A stretch of 64,000 nt of DNA. Source: Polynucleobacter sp. SHI8 (GTDB taxonomy: Bacteria > Pseudomonadota > Gammaproteobacteria > Burkholderiales > Burkholderiaceae). The stretch covers positions 1,054,001 to 1,118,000 of the forward strand of contig NZ_AP027204.1 of the NCBI RefSeq assembly GCF_027944005.1. The letters run 5' to 3'. The notes under the pieces were generated by a model. The model saw only the letters and a program-made list of their open reading frames with translations. It searched no databases and was not told where the DNA came from. Position 1 is the first letter of the stretch, and each line of letters starts with the position of its first letter. Of the stretch, positions 26,270 to 35,998 are shown piece after piece. Made by a program: the position numbers and the translations under genes.

Positions 26270-26998
26270 TTGGACATCAATCAGACCCCTCCACTTGAAA
26301 AAAAATCGTTTAAATATTACGATTTTTTGCTAGCTGGTTTTGTTACTGTCTTGCTGTGTTCTAACCTCATTGGCGCAGGTAAAGCAGCCCAGGTTGACTT
26401 ACCATTATTTGGGACCGTCGTCTTTGGGGCGGGGGTATTATTTTTTCCGATTTCTTATGCCTTTGGCAACATTTTTACCGAAGTATATGGTTATGCCTAT
26501 GATCGTCGGGCAGTGTGGTGTGGCTTTGGCGCTTTAGTGTTTGCAGTAGTCATGTCACAAATTGTGATCAACCTACAGCCCGCACCTGGTGCCTATAACG
26601 CGCACTTGCAAGAAGGCCTAGAATCAGTGTTTGGTAATACGTGGCGTATTGTCTTTGGCTCCATGGTGGCATTTTGGTGTGGAAGTTTGTGTAATGCCTA
26701 TGTGCTTGCCAAGATGAAAATTTTATCCTCTGGCAAGTATTTATGGTTAAGAGTTATTACTTCAACTGCCGTTGGTCAATTTGTTGACTCTATTTTGTTC
26801 TATATGCTTGCCTTTTATGGGATATGGCCAACAGAGCAAGTTATTGCAGTGGCATTTGTGCAATATATTCTCAAAACCTCTTGGGAAATCTTAGCTGTTC
26901 CCCTGACCTACAAGATCGTTAGCTTTTTAAAACAAAAAGAACATGAAGATTACTTTGATATCAAGACGGATTTCAACCCATTTAAATATAAAGTCTAG
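26270..26998 (+). CDS. queuosine precursor transporter (YhhQ/DUF165)
   Basis: Vitamin-uptake-like (VUT) family transporter for queuosine precursors, 242 residues, TTG start. Six to seven hydrophobic segments are visible. Family signatures are AAQVDLPLFG, the FPISYAFGNIFTEVYGY block and LRVITSTAVGQFVDSILFY. It imports preQ0/preQ1 or queuine bases for tRNA modification. I looked upstream for a preQ1 riboswitch and saw none. It abuts the converging rlmJ gene with no spacer. Confidence 0.9.
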   Translation: MDINQTPPLEKKSFKYYDFLLAGFVTVLLCSNLIGAGKAAQVDLPLFGTVVFGAGVLFFPISYAFGNIFTEVYGYAYDRRAVWCGFGALVFAVVMSQIVINLQPAPGAYNAHLQEGLESVFGNTWRIVFGSMVAFWCGSLCNAYVLAKMKILSSGKYLWLRVITSTAVGQFVDSILFYMLAFYGIWPTEQVIAVAFVQYILKTSWEILAVPLTYKIVSFLKQKEHEDYFDIKTDFNPFKYKV

Positions 26999-27865
26999 TT
27001 ATTCATGATGGGTGATCAAGTGTTGCCCCATACCGTCGATTTCTAAAATAGACTGTAAAACTGGTAAATCAAGCTCTAAAGTCTCTTTGAGTTTCCACGG
27101 AGGATTGATGACCCAAACGCCACTAGCAGATAAACCTAATTCCTGATGATTTTTGATGCGCAACTCTGCGCTAAGCCACGGTAATTGAAACTCGCTACAC
27201 AGCTTTCTTAAACGATCCGGAAACTCTTGCGCATCGAGTCTACTCAGGATGGGATACCAAATTACATACACACCCGTAGAAAAGCGTTTAAGGGCTTCTT
27301 GTAAAGTTTGGATAACTTGAAAATAATCTCCCTTATCCTCATAAGATGGATCTATCAAAACCAAGGCACGGCGCGATGGAGGAGGCAGATACGCTTTTAG
27401 ATGAGTAAAGCCATTCGTAAGTTCAATTTTAATATCTTGTCGTTTGAGTTGTATGGATTCGATATTACTTTTTAAAACAGGAAAATCTGTAGGATGCAGC
27501 TCCATCAGTCTTAATTTATCGAGGCTGCGCATGCTTTGCCATAGCAGATACGGTGAACCAGGATAGATTTCGAGGGGATTGCTGGGTGTTTGTAGATTTT
27601 CAATCAGAGAAAGATAGTGACGAATGTTATCTGTCAGAGAAGATGATGATTTCATTTGGAAGAGTTTTGCAATTCCTTCCTCTGATTCCAGGCTGGTGGT
27701 TGCAAAGCGATCTTGCAGGTTATAGATGCCAGCACCCGCATGGGTATCAATTAACATCAGTGGCGTCTCTTTTTTGTGAAGTAGTTCAAGACAGGTGAGT
27801 AGGGTGAGATGTTTTAGAACATCCGCATGATTGCCTGCATGAAATCCATGTCGATAACTAAACAT
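26999..27865 (-). CDS. rlmJ: 23S rRNA (adenine2030-N6)-methyltransferase
   Basis: RlmJ methylates A2030 of 23S rRNA using SAM. The start MFSYRHGFHAGNHADVLKH is diagnostic. The nucleotide-methylation motif appears as LVLIDPSYEDKGDY (DPSYE, a DPPY-type variant), and the ENPP-like C-terminal WVINPPWKL is also present. I trimmed the longer frame (to 27913) to ATG 27865, where all relatives begin and where the upstream PAP2 gene has just ended. It is the last gene of a tight minus-strand run. Confidence 0.93.
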   Translation of the reverse strand: MFSYRHGFHAGNHADVLKHLTLLTCLELLHKKETPLMLIDTHAGAGIYNLQDRFATTSLESEEGIAKLFQMKSSSSLTDNIRHYLSLIENLQTPSNPLEIYPGSPYLLWQSMRSLDKLRLMELHPTDFPVLKSNIESIQLKRQDIKIELTNGFTHLKAYLPPPSRRALVLIDPSYEDKGDYFQVIQTLQEALKRFSTGVYVIWYPILSRLDAQEFPDRLRKLCSEFQLPWLSAELRIKNHQELGLSASGVWVINPPWKLKETLELDLPVLQSILEIDGMGQHLITHHE

Positions 27866-27870
27866 ACGAC

Positions 27871-28656
27871 TTATCGCTCTTGATCGATGATTCGAGGAAT
27901 CGCCTGAATCCATGTGATGACGATCAGACCCGCCAATACAATTTGAAGATCGGCGTTGAGCACAAAATCAATGGTGTCAGTCACTAATAAATAAAGACTC
28001 ATGAGGCTGGCAAGTAAAATCACTTTCACCGGCCAAGCTTTCATTGCAAAAAGAGACGTAGGGACGTATTGCACTAAGACAGCGCCGATAAGTCCTGAAG
28101 TAATGCCGAGCGCGCATCCTACAAAAACATCTTCTGGCCAATGAGCACCAACAGCAATTCGCGATAGTCCCACACCTGCGGCAAGAATAAATAGAATCAA
28201 ACCTAATTTTCTATTACGAGAATCAAGACTAAAGTAAATAGCAGTAGCAATACTAAATGCCGTAATGGTATGACCTGAGGGCATTGCTGAATGTAAAAGG
28301 GGGTTTTCAATAATATGGATCACACCTTGATCAATGACTCCTGCAGGACGACTGGTATTAAAAAAAGTTTTGGCAAGATTAGAAAATATCCCCGCAAATA
28401 CCCCAGAAATAATTGCTGCGTAAAGAGGTTTTCTGGCAAATAGAAGCATTGGTAGCGCCAGTGCAAATACCGACCAACCATTGCCTAGCATGGAAAGGCT
28501 CGTCCAAAGAAAGTCAGGTAAACGTGCTGTTTGTTGATTGATGCTAATAAACCATGCTTGATTTTGTGAAGAAGTAAGATCTGATAAATAAATCGCAAAG
28601 GGCAGAAGTGGAATGGCGTAAATCCACCAAGATATGGATGTTTTATCTTTGAACAT
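27871..28656 (-). CDS. PAP2 family membrane phosphatase
   Basis: 261-residue integral membrane lipid phosphatase. The tripartite acid-phosphatase signature is complete: KTFFNTSRP, PSGHT and SRIAVGAHWPEDV (about residues 94-102, 128-132 and 165-177). Around six hydrophobic helices are seen. Likely substrates are undecaprenyl pyrophosphate or phosphatidyl-type lipids at the periplasmic face. It is packed 4 nt downstream of a GT9 gene in an envelope operon, so recycling of a lipid carrier or dephosphorylation of a glycolipid is plausible. Confidence 0.9.
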   Translation of the reverse strand: MFKDKTSISWWIYAIPLLPFAIYLSDLTSSQNQAWFISINQQTARLPDFLWTSLSMLGNGWSVFALALPMLLFARKPLYAAIISGVFAGIFSNLAKTFFNTSRPAGVIDQGVIHIIENPLLHSAMPSGHTITAFSIATAIYFSLDSRNRKLGLILFILAAGVGLSRIAVGAHWPEDVFVGCALGITSGLIGAVLVQYVPTSLFAMKAWPVKVILLASLMSLYLLVTDTIDFVLNADLQIVLAGLIVITWIQAIPRIIDQER

Positions 28657-28660
28657 AGGG

Positions 28661-29890
28661 TTATTTAGATAACCAATGCTGCATCGCTTCGATCACCTTA
28701 GGGACAGTAATAGCTTGCATGCAAAGATTGTTCGTGCAAGGTGTCTTACGATGATTGGCCGCGGAAACACAGGGTGAGCAGGCTAGTCCAGCAAAAATCG
28801 GTATGGACTTACCTAAAGACCCATAAAGTGCTGGAGTTTCTGGACCGAATAACACAATGGTTGGTAGTGGGGTAACAGATGAGAAGTGTCCTGGTCCGGA
28901 ATCATTCGTTACCATTACATGGGATACATGATAGAGGGCAGGTAATTCATTAAACTTCACCATACCTGCAAAATTATAGGCATTCGGGGTATTGGCCATT
29001 TCAATTACATGTTGTGCATATTGCTTTTCTTCTGGAGAGCCGGTCACTAAAAAAACGGCTTTCGGCCACTCGATTGCTGCGGCTTGTATCAGTTCTGCAA
29101 AGCGTTCCGGAGCCCAACGTCTTTGCGGTAATAAATCACTCGCATTGGGGTTAATTAAGATAATGGTTGTTGGCAGACTGGGAAACCGATCTTGAATCAA
29201 TGTTTGGATACGAGAAGCGATTTGGGCTTTTTGATCTTCTGAAACTTTTGCTTGTGCCAGTTCAATCGTTTGATTCGCTAGAGGAACTTTACTAAAAGGT
29301 AATTCAGCTTCTGTTGAAAATGCAGCGTGGACTAAGGATAAAAAATTCTTGGCAATATGGATGTGAGGGTTGTAATGAACCTTATGGGTGAGGAGGTCAC
29401 CACGCCAGAGACCTTCACCATGGAATATATGATAACCAACCCGTCGCCGAGCGCCAGAGCAACCGGTGAGTAGCGCAGTAAATCGAGAAAATAACTCAAG
29501 ATCAATCACCGTATCAATATTCAAACGATGTATCTTGATGAGTGTCGTAAGGGTGGTTCGAATTAACGCGAATAAGCCGCTGGCATCAATCGTCAGAATT
29601 CGATTAGATGGAACTGTTTGGAGAAGTTCAAGGCTTGCTTGATTACTTTTGAAAATTAAAAAATAAATATCTGCACCACGAGCAATCGTATCTCGCATCG
29701 CAGGGTCTACCAAGATTGCACTACCCATCTCTGAAAGTTCAATGAATAAAACTTTTTTCGGCGAGGTAGATGATCCATGAAACAGTCGATAAATGAAGTC
29801 GTACAGGTAGACGAACGGCGTTAATATTGCACACAAAGGCACACCAGCAAGATGATCGATGCGACGCATCGTGTCTACACGTATAGTCAT
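28661..29890 (-). CDS. glycosyltransferase family 9 (heptosyltransferase-like)
   Basis: 409 residues of the GT9 (ADP-heptose:LPS heptosyltransferase) family. The N-terminal domain begins VLFIELSEMGSAILVDPAM. The C-terminal nucleotide-sugar domain carries NPNASDLLPQRRW, TNDSGPGHFSSV and LFGPETPALYGS, with a Cys-rich CSPCVSAANHRKTPC segment. It is a cytosolic-face enzyme adding a sugar to a lipid-linked or LPS acceptor. It is part of the six-gene minus-strand cluster between GT39/UPF0104 and PAP2. Confidence 0.88.
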   Translation of the reverse strand: MTIRVDTMRRIDHLAGVPLCAILTPFVYLYDFIYRLFHGSSTSPKKVLFIELSEMGSAILVDPAMRDTIARGADIYFLIFKSNQASLELLQTVPSNRILTIDASGLFALIRTTLTTLIKIHRLNIDTVIDLELFSRFTALLTGCSGARRRVGYHIFHGEGLWRGDLLTHKVHYNPHIHIAKNFLSLVHAAFSTEAELPFSKVPLANQTIELAQAKVSEDQKAQIASRIQTLIQDRFPSLPTTIILINPNASDLLPQRRWAPERFAELIQAAAIEWPKAVFLVTGSPEEKQYAQHVIEMANTPNAYNFAGMVKFNELPALYHVSHVMVTNDSGPGHFSSVTPLPTIVLFGPETPALYGSLGKSIPIFAGLACSPCVSAANHRKTPCTNNLCMQAITVPKVIEAMQHWLSK

Positions 29891-29912
29891 GTCCTCTATT
29901 ATGACAGGTCAA

Positions 29913-30893
29913 TCAGCCCTTTTGTATGATTCTGGGTAACCCAGGTAAAAAAGTAATGAGAATGGTTAAGCCATAGAGTAGCGAACTTAATATGACCAAG
30001 CTGGGATCAACCCCCCATAGGGCTAACATGCCAGCAAGTGAGGTTTCACGAAGTCCCCAACCAGAAATACTAATCGGGACAAGCATGAGTAGACCAATGG
30101 CAGGAATACCAATTAGTAAAGACTCAATCGGGGCCTCAACGTGGCAAGCTTTAAGACAGGCCCAAAAGGCAGCTAAAGTTAAAAAATGAATGGCAGTAGC
30201 TAAAACAATTTGCCACCAAACATTTGGGAATCCCCAAGCAGTTTGAGTAGGCTTTAAAGCATGAGTCATTTTGAGTCTACTCATTAATTGGAGGTACATT
30301 TCTTGAGTTTTTGGAATCCGCAATAAGGTAGCAATTAAAAGTGCACCTAATAGCATGGATATCAATAAGAAAAGACCTAGATTAGGGACCCAAGCCCCTA
30401 AGACAGCACCACCAAGAGTGAGTCCAATTGCCCCTAAAATACTGTTACCAGCAAAACCAAGAGACCGGTCAAGCAAGACTCCTAAAAAACTTTGAGGAAG
30501 TGATTGGGGAGTTTTTTCTGGAGTTTGTAATTGCTTAAAAGAGGAAATCGCACGGTAGCTATCCCCCCCAAGCGTGGTTGGTAAACCCTGATTAATCAGA
30601 CCTCCAGCAAAATATAAACGAATATAGGCGATTGGTTGTTTCTGAAACCCCGCATGATACATAATATGCCCCCAACGCGTACCTGATATCGCATTACTAA
30701 CCCATAACATGGCTAAGGAAAGTAATATCCAAGTAATCTCAATCGATGGCAGAGCATTTTCGATTTTGCCCCAATCAATCGATTGAAAAGCACGGGTGAG
30801 CAAAACCACAGAGATCAGTAAGCGAATATATAAGCCGTAACGAGACCAAAAACTCTCTTTCACTTTTTCAGTTGGCAGGGTATTAGGGATCAT
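29913..30893 (-). CDS. UPF0104 / lysylphosphatidylglycerol synthase TM-like protein
   Basis: 326 residues, about eight membrane helices. It belongs to the LPG_synthase_TM family (UPF0104/AglD-like), with signatures AISGTRWGHIMYHAG, the GLINQGLPTTLGGDSYRAI block and SGWGLRETSLAGMLAL. The family includes flippase-like domains for charged phospholipids. It is flanked by GT39 (6 nt upstream) and GT9 (22 nt downstream), which suggests it translocates or modifies a glycolipid. The catalytic domain of MprF-type synthases is absent. Confidence 0.85.
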   Translation of the reverse strand: MIPNTLPTEKVKESFWSRYGLYIRLLISVVLLTRAFQSIDWGKIENALPSIEITWILLSLAMLWVSNAISGTRWGHIMYHAGFQKQPIAYIRLYFAGGLINQGLPTTLGGDSYRAISSFKQLQTPEKTPQSLPQSFLGVLLDRSLGFAGNSILGAIGLTLGGAVLGAWVPNLGLFLLISMLLGALLIATLLRIPKTQEMYLQLMSRLKMTHALKPTQTAWGFPNVWWQIVLATAIHFLTLAAFWACLKACHVEAPIESLLIGIPAIGLLMLVPISISGWGLRETSLAGMLALWGVDPSLVILSSLLYGLTILITFLPGLPRIIQKG

Positions 30894-30899
30894 TAGGTT

Positions 30900-32408
30900 C
30901 TAGGGTAGTCGCTGTGGTGAGATATGACCCTGCCAATTTTTACATAATATAAAGTCAAATTGAGCAATATCCCGACCAAGACGATGAACCGCTTGAGTTT
31001 CCAGCACCTCACAGGATTCAAAGCCAGTAGTTGATACAGGTACTACAAAGGCCATTTGTGACCAGTCTAGTAAAAGTGCGTCACTACCAACAGAAAGAGG
31101 TCCAGACCATAGGTCAAATTGATCCACTCGTTCATCTAATACGAACACTTGAAGAGGTTTTGCATACCATGCCAAGCGACTCGCTAGCGTCCAATTTTGC
31201 ACAGCAAGATGAGGTATTTCATATTGCTCAGAAAGTTCTTTCATGCGCTGCCCAGCTTCTTGCCACCCATACAAATCTGCTATTGGATTTTTTTTGCCCC
31301 AAGCATGATCCTTATCAATTTGCGGTATCCCTCCAAAGAAGAGGAGGGTAAAACCAAGAATACAAATCAGCAGTTGGACAAACGCAACGAAGCCAATCCA
31401 GAAGCGACGACCTGATTCCCAGGCTTGGGCAAGGCCGATGCCAGCAATTGGGGCAAGTGCCAACCAAGCGGGAGCTGTCCAATGGGGTAAGCTGCCACCG
31501 CCACCAGCAAAATAAGCGAATAAAACAAATGGAATCCAGAAAAAGCTGAGTAATGCCTTTGGTGCTAAAGATCTTTTACGAATGCGCCAGGCAATTCCGA
31601 GAATGATTAAAAGCCCATAAGTCACCAATTGATTAAGAATAAAAACGAAAACTTTTTTCAACTGCCACTGGCCACCTGTTCCATGACCGAATTGATAGAT
31701 AAATGAAACCCATTCATGTTGATAGTTCCAGTAAAGAACTGGTGTAATTAAGAGCGCTGCGATCACTAAGCATAGATATAAACCTGGACGCTTAAAAATC
31801 TTGAAGCCATGCCAACTCATTAAACAAAAAGGAATAGCAAGTGCAAAAAATAGAGCCGTATATTTTGCAAGACCAGATAACCCAAGGACAATGCCTAGTA
31901 AGATCCATTGCATTAGATCTTGTGGTTTTCGTTGATCGAGTATCTCTTTTAGATGGAGTGTGATGAGCATCATCGCTGGAACTAAAACCAACAGGAGGGT
32001 ATCAGGTAATAAACCCACACCCAATACATGCATCAGGGGAGCTAATATGAGAATCAGACTAGTCCAGAACGTTGCTGCTTTGGCAGTAATGTAATCAAAA
32101 GAATAGCGATTTTGTTCAAGAAGAATATGGGCGATACGTAGACTTAGGAGAAGGCCGATCAGCCATAAAGCTTCAGGTATTAACCGTAACCAACCGTCAG
32201 ACCAGTTCCAATGGACGGGGAGAGACTGGATCCAACCCACCAAAGGAGGGTGATCAAAGTAACTCCAATCAAGGTGTAATCCATAAAGAGCGTAATGCGC
32301 TTCATCGACAGATAAGCCTAAGATGAAGCCAAACACCAAGTGGATAATGACGGCTAGAACAATCGTGGTTATCGTATATCGATACCACGGCGTGGCGTTA
32401 TAAAACAT
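30900..32408 (-). CDS. glycosyltransferase family 39 (ArnT-like)
   Basis: 502-residue membrane glycosyltransferase of the GT39/PMT_2 type, about 11-12 helices. The catalytic acidic loop is SVDEAHYALYGLHLDWSYFDHPPLVGWI (about residues 33-60 in two parts). It uses a polyprenyl-phosphate sugar as donor at the periplasmic face, as ArnT does for lipid A. The soluble C-terminal domain is shorter than in ArnT. It starts 2 nt after the 2OG dioxygenase stop. The acceptor is unknown. Confidence 0.88.
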   Translation of the reverse strand: MFYNATPWYRYTITTIVLAVIIHLVFGFILGLSVDEAHYALYGLHLDWSYFDHPPLVGWIQSLPVHWNWSDGWLRLIPEALWLIGLLLSLRIAHILLEQNRYSFDYITAKAATFWTSLILILAPLMHVLGVGLLPDTLLLVLVPAMMLITLHLKEILDQRKPQDLMQWILLGIVLGLSGLAKYTALFFALAIPFCLMSWHGFKIFKRPGLYLCLVIAALLITPVLYWNYQHEWVSFIYQFGHGTGGQWQLKKVFVFILNQLVTYGLLIILGIAWRIRKRSLAPKALLSFFWIPFVLFAYFAGGGGSLPHWTAPAWLALAPIAGIGLAQAWESGRRFWIGFVAFVQLLICILGFTLLFFGGIPQIDKDHAWGKKNPIADLYGWQEAGQRMKELSEQYEIPHLAVQNWTLASRLAWYAKPLQVFVLDERVDQFDLWSGPLSVGSDALLLDWSQMAFVVPVSTTGFESCEVLETQAVHRLGRDIAQFDFILCKNWQGHISPQRLP

Positions 32409-32410
32409 AC

Positions 32411-33175
32411 TTACGAGGTGGCTTCTAAAAAGTTATCTTGACGATAAGTTAAAACAAGCGTGTCACGCCAGGTGTTTTCAGGATGATTGCGATCTTGAGG
32501 TTGGATTGGGGTAGTTTCGTGCAAGACTTTAGTGTCGTCCAGTAAAAGAAGCGTCCAAGGTTGGTCTAAAGTAAAGCGCTGACCTTGTGGCCCATTAGCA
32601 TCAAATACCCTCGACTCGCCACCAGTGACACAATGTCTTTCCACTAAAAGTACAGCAACAAAATTAACGCCATCACGATGAGCTCCCTCTGGGGTAGGTC
32701 TGCCAATACCATGGGAGGTATCAATCCGAAATTGATGAACCTCCACAAACCAAGGGCTAAGATGTTTATTTTCCTTAATCACCACTTGAGAAAAGAGATC
32801 ACCTAATTGCATTAAAAAATCGTACATCGCCGGATGTTTCAAAAACGCATCATCACACGGTGCGAAAATACGATTCATGCCGCCATGAAGAGCGTTATAA
32901 GAAAGTGGTTGGAAGTGCGGACGATAAGGCGGAATGTCGATCGATTTATCCGTGACGATCACACTTGCGTGCTTGCGCTTACGGTATTTACCACCATCCT
33001 TTAAGTACTGATCCTCAGCAAGACTATTCCAAGAGAGCGAGAGTTCTTGCCAATCGTTTAAAGAGTGCTCACTTAAAGAAAAAAACTCTTCGCTACGAAT
33101 CAGTGCAAAGCCCTTTTCTTGAAGGTAAGTAACACTTCGGGAGAAAGGAGTATAGGGAGGTGAAAAAGAATTCAT
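32411..33175 (-). CDS. 2OG-Fe dioxygenase family protein
   Basis: 254 residues of the 2OG-Fe dioxygenase family (PF10014). The Fe(II) ligands are seen in EGAHRDGVNFVAVLLV (HxD) and in LDDTKVLHETTPI (distal His), with the 2-oxoglutarate Arg probably in WRDTLVLTY. Known relatives hydroxylate free amino acids. It is the first gene of the tight minus-strand cluster with GT39, so an envelope link is possible but not shown. Confidence 0.85.
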   Translation of the reverse strand: MNSFSPPYTPFSRSVTYLQEKGFALIRSEEFFSLSEHSLNDWQELSLSWNSLAEDQYLKDGGKYRKRKHASVIVTDKSIDIPPYRPHFQPLSYNALHGGMNRIFAPCDDAFLKHPAMYDFLMQLGDLFSQVVIKENKHLSPWFVEVHQFRIDTSHGIGRPTPEGAHRDGVNFVAVLLVERHCVTGGESRVFDANGPQGQRFTLDQPWTLLLLDDTKVLHETTPIQPQDRNHPENTWRDTLVLTYRQDNFLEATS

Positions 33176-33233
33176 AAGTAAAGTTTATTTTAATCCTGAA
33201 TCCAACTTTTGCCATAAAAATGACATAAAGGCC

Positions 33234-33857
33234 TCAAGTTTTAAGCCTATATTTTTTTAAAAGCCACCGCGTAAGTCGCCAAGTGAGAAGGGCTCCAAGA
33301 ATGGCAATATAAATACGTACTTCGCCAAAATTATTTTTACCGGCTTTATGAATGTAGTAGTGGAGAACGACGAAGATGGCAATGGGATAAATCAATTCAT
33401 GAAGTTTGGACCAATTGCGACCGAGTCGTTTTTGCATTCCTTTGGTTGACGTAAGGGCAAGAGGGATTAAGCCAATAAAAGCGATGAGTCCAAGAGTAAT
33501 AAAAGTACGTTTAAAAAAATCTTGGTAAATAGCTTGAAGGTCTAGTTGTTGATCGATGACTGACCAAGTCAAAAAATGTAATAAGGCATAAAAAAAACAA
33601 AATAAGCCTAGCATTCGGCGATATTTTAAAAGCCAGTTCCAGCCAAAAGTGATGCGCAGTGGAGTAACGGCTAGAGTAATGCACAGCATTACAATCGCCC
33701 AAGTACCTGTAAATCGAGTGATGAACTCAATTGGATTGGCTGTTAACCCATCATGAAATCCAAACCAGATGAGTCTTATGAATGGCGTGAGCGCGAGAAA
33801 AAAAACAATGGGTTTACCAAAGTCCTTAATAGAGTTTTTTAAGGTCCATGCCGGCAT
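33234..33857 (-). CDS. msrQ: MsrQ, heme subunit of MsrPQ
   Basis: Inner-membrane b-type cytochrome that passes quinone or flavin electrons to periplasmic MsrP for repair of oxidised methionines. Six hydrophobic segments are visible, with family blocks FTGTWAIVMLCITLAVTPLR, RRMLGLFCFFYALLHF and LGRNWSKLHELIYPIAIFVVLHYY carrying the heme His. I chose ATG 33857; the frame extends to 33887. Either start overlaps the end of msrP (by 32 or 62 nt), implying coupling. No ribosome site is visible for either. Confidence 0.92.
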   Translation of the reverse strand: MPAWTLKNSIKDFGKPIVFFLALTPFIRLIWFGFHDGLTANPIEFITRFTGTWAIVMLCITLAVTPLRITFGWNWLLKYRRMLGLFCFFYALLHFLTWSVIDQQLDLQAIYQDFFKRTFITLGLIAFIGLIPLALTSTKGMQKRLGRNWSKLHELIYPIAIFVVLHYYIHKAGKNNFGEVRIYIAILGALLTWRLTRWLLKKYRLKT

Positions 33858-34782
33858 ATAAAGAGGCAACTTGATCGCCGTAACCATTAAATTTTAGAGT
33901 TTTAATTTTTGGCGAGAAGATACTTTTATCATCGCTAATACGTCTTTCGCTAGCTTGTGACCAGCGTGGGTGGTCTACCTCGGGATTAACATTCGAATAA
34001 AAGCCATATTCGCTAGGATTGGCTATATTCCAACTGGTAGCAGGTTGCTTTTCAACTAATTTAATCTTGACGATTGATTTACCACTTTTAAAGCCATATT
34101 TCCAAGGAATCACCATGCGAACCGGCGCACCACTTTGCTTCGGTAAAGTTTGTCCATAAAGACCAAGGGTCAGGAGGGTGAGCGGATGATTTGCCTCATC
34201 CAAACGCAAGCCTTCAACATATGGCCATTGAAGAATATCGCTATTGACACCACGCATTTGTTTTTTATCTGCCAAGGAGACAAATTCAACATATTTTGCA
34301 GAGCCTAATGGATTGACCTGTTTTAGTAGATTGCTTAAGGAGTAGCCAATCCAAGGAATGACCATGGACCAACCTTCCACACACCGCATTCTATAAACAC
34401 GTTCTTCGAGGGGAGCGAGTTTCAGTAAATCATCGATGTCAAAGACGCGAGGTTTGCCTACTAGTCCTTCGACACTTACCTTCCAAGGACTAGTGACAAG
34501 GTTTGAGGCATAAGCTGCGGGGTCAGATTTATCAGTACCAAATTCATAAAAATTATTGTAGCTAGTGACATCGTTTAGAGATGTTTTTCTTTCCATCAAG
34601 TTATATGAAGGATTGAGAGGTGCGGTCATCTTGGTTTGAGCCAAAGCGTCACGAGAAAACCAAGAGCTCATTTCTAGTCCTAAAGCACCACCCGCAGCAA
34701 GTTTCATAAGCTCGCGTCTTTTTTCAAACACCGGTTGTGGGGTGATTTCGGAACTGGGAATAAGGGGTAATTTGATATTCAT
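33826..34782 (-). CDS. msrP: MsrP, periplasmic methionine sulfoxide reductase
   Basis: Molybdopterin enzyme of the sulfite-oxidase fold, 318 residues. It reduces methionine sulfoxide in periplasmic proteins with electrons from MsrQ. A Tat signal (EKRRELMKLAAGGA, residues 20-33) is present. The Mo-ligating Cys134 lies in YRMRCVEGWSMVIPW, and GAPVRMVIPWKYGFK is the cofactor block. The gene is complete and overlaps msrQ. Confidence 0.95.
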   Translation of the reverse strand: MNIKLPLIPSSEITPQPVFEKRRELMKLAAGGALGLEMSSWFSRDALAQTKMTAPLNPSYNLMERKTSLNDVTSYNNFYEFGTDKSDPAAYASNLVTSPWKVSVEGLVGKPRVFDIDDLLKLAPLEERVYRMRCVEGWSMVIPWIGYSLSNLLKQVNPLGSAKYVEFVSLADKKQMRGVNSDILQWPYVEGLRLDEANHPLTLLTLGLYGQTLPKQSGAPVRMVIPWKYGFKSGKSIVKIKLVEKQPATSWNIANPSEYGFYSNVNPEVDHPRWSQASERRISDDKSIFSPKIKTLKFNGYGDQVASLYAGMDLKKLY

Positions 34783-34873
34783 GGTTTATTCTATATCTTT
34801 TCAAAAAGGATTGCATTGTTGTGTTAATTCTTCGAGATACAATAAGTCAATTTAATTAACAAATATAGAAAAT

Positions 34874-35998
34874 ATGAGCCAATTATTCTCACCCTATCAT
34901 CTTCCTGCACCCAACGGCGGCCTTACACTTCCAAATCGTATGGTTGTAGCTCCTATGTGTCAATATTCATCCCATGATGGTCTTGCCAATGATTGGCATT
35001 TGACCCATTGGACTAATTTGATGAATAGTGGTGCAGCGGCCTTCATTATTGAGGCGACAGGAGTGACCGATGTTGGCAGAATCACTCCGCGTTGTTTAGG
35101 TTTGTGGAATGATGCTTGTGAAGCAGCTTTAACGGATAACTTAAAAAGAGCCAGGGCACTTGCGCCTCGGACCCTAGTGGGGATTCAATTAGCTCATGCC
35201 GGAAGAAAAGCTTCCAGTCATATACCTTCTCAAAGTGGTGCATCTATTCCGCCATCCGACCCCATGGGTTGGCAAACTTTGGGCCCCTCTGATGTTCCTC
35301 ACCTTCCTCATGAACATCCACCAGAGTCATTAGATAAAAAAGGTATAGAGGATATTAAACAAGCATTTGCGAAGGCAGCACAAAGAGCGCAACGAGCAGG
35401 CGTTGATTTTATTGAACTGCACGGCGCGCATGGATATTTATTACATCAATTTTTATCACCAGTAGCGAATCATCGCACTGACGAATATGGTGGTTCTCTA
35501 GAAAATAGGATGCGGTTTCCCTTAGAGATCACTGCAGCAGTTCGAGCTGTCTATGATGGGGTAATTGGTATGCGGGTATCTGCATCCGATTGGGTTGATG
35601 GTGGTTTTACACCTGAAGAAACCGTTGTGTTCGCAGAGCGTTTAAAAGAATATCAAATCTCTTATATTCATGTCTCGAGTGGTGGAGTTGCTGCGGGACA
35701 AAAAATCCCTGTAGGGCCAGGTTATCAAGTACCATTTGCTCAATTGGTTAAAGAAAAAACTGGCTTGCCTACCATTGCTGTTGGGATGATTACTGAGCCT
35801 TTGCAAGCAGAGGCGATTATTGAACAAGGTCAAGCTGATCTAGTCGCATTTGCCAGAGCGTTCCTATACAAACCACGTTGGGGTTGGGAGGCTGCAGCAG
35901 CTCTTGGCGGGCAGGTTGAAGCGGTTGAACAATATTGGCGTTGCTTACCTAGAGAACATCAACATGTCTTTAAGGAACTCAAAATCGGTGGAAGGTAA
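34874..35998 (+). CDS. NADH:flavin oxidoreductase, Old Yellow Enzyme (YqjM type)
   Basis: FMN-dependent ene-reductase, 374 residues. The N-terminal NRMVVAPMCQYS contains the YqjM-type redox Cys (29). QLAHAGRKAS, the substrate-binding ELHGAHGYLLHQFLSP, the NHRTDEYGGSLENR stretch and GMITEPLQAE are present. It reduces activated alkenes such as enones or xenobiotics. It is divergent from msrP and monocistronic. Confidence 0.93.
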   Translation: MSQLFSPYHLPAPNGGLTLPNRMVVAPMCQYSSHDGLANDWHLTHWTNLMNSGAAAFIIEATGVTDVGRITPRCLGLWNDACEAALTDNLKRARALAPRTLVGIQLAHAGRKASSHIPSQSGASIPPSDPMGWQTLGPSDVPHLPHEHPPESLDKKGIEDIKQAFAKAAQRAQRAGVDFIELHGAHGYLLHQFLSPVANHRTDEYGGSLENRMRFPLEITAAVRAVYDGVIGMRVSASDWVDGGFTPEETVVFAERLKEYQISYIHVSSGGVAAGQKIPVGPGYQVPFAQLVKEKTGLPTIAVGMITEPLQAEAIIEQGQADLVAFARAFLYKPRWGWEAAAALGGQVEAVEQYWRCLPREHQHVFKELKIGGR

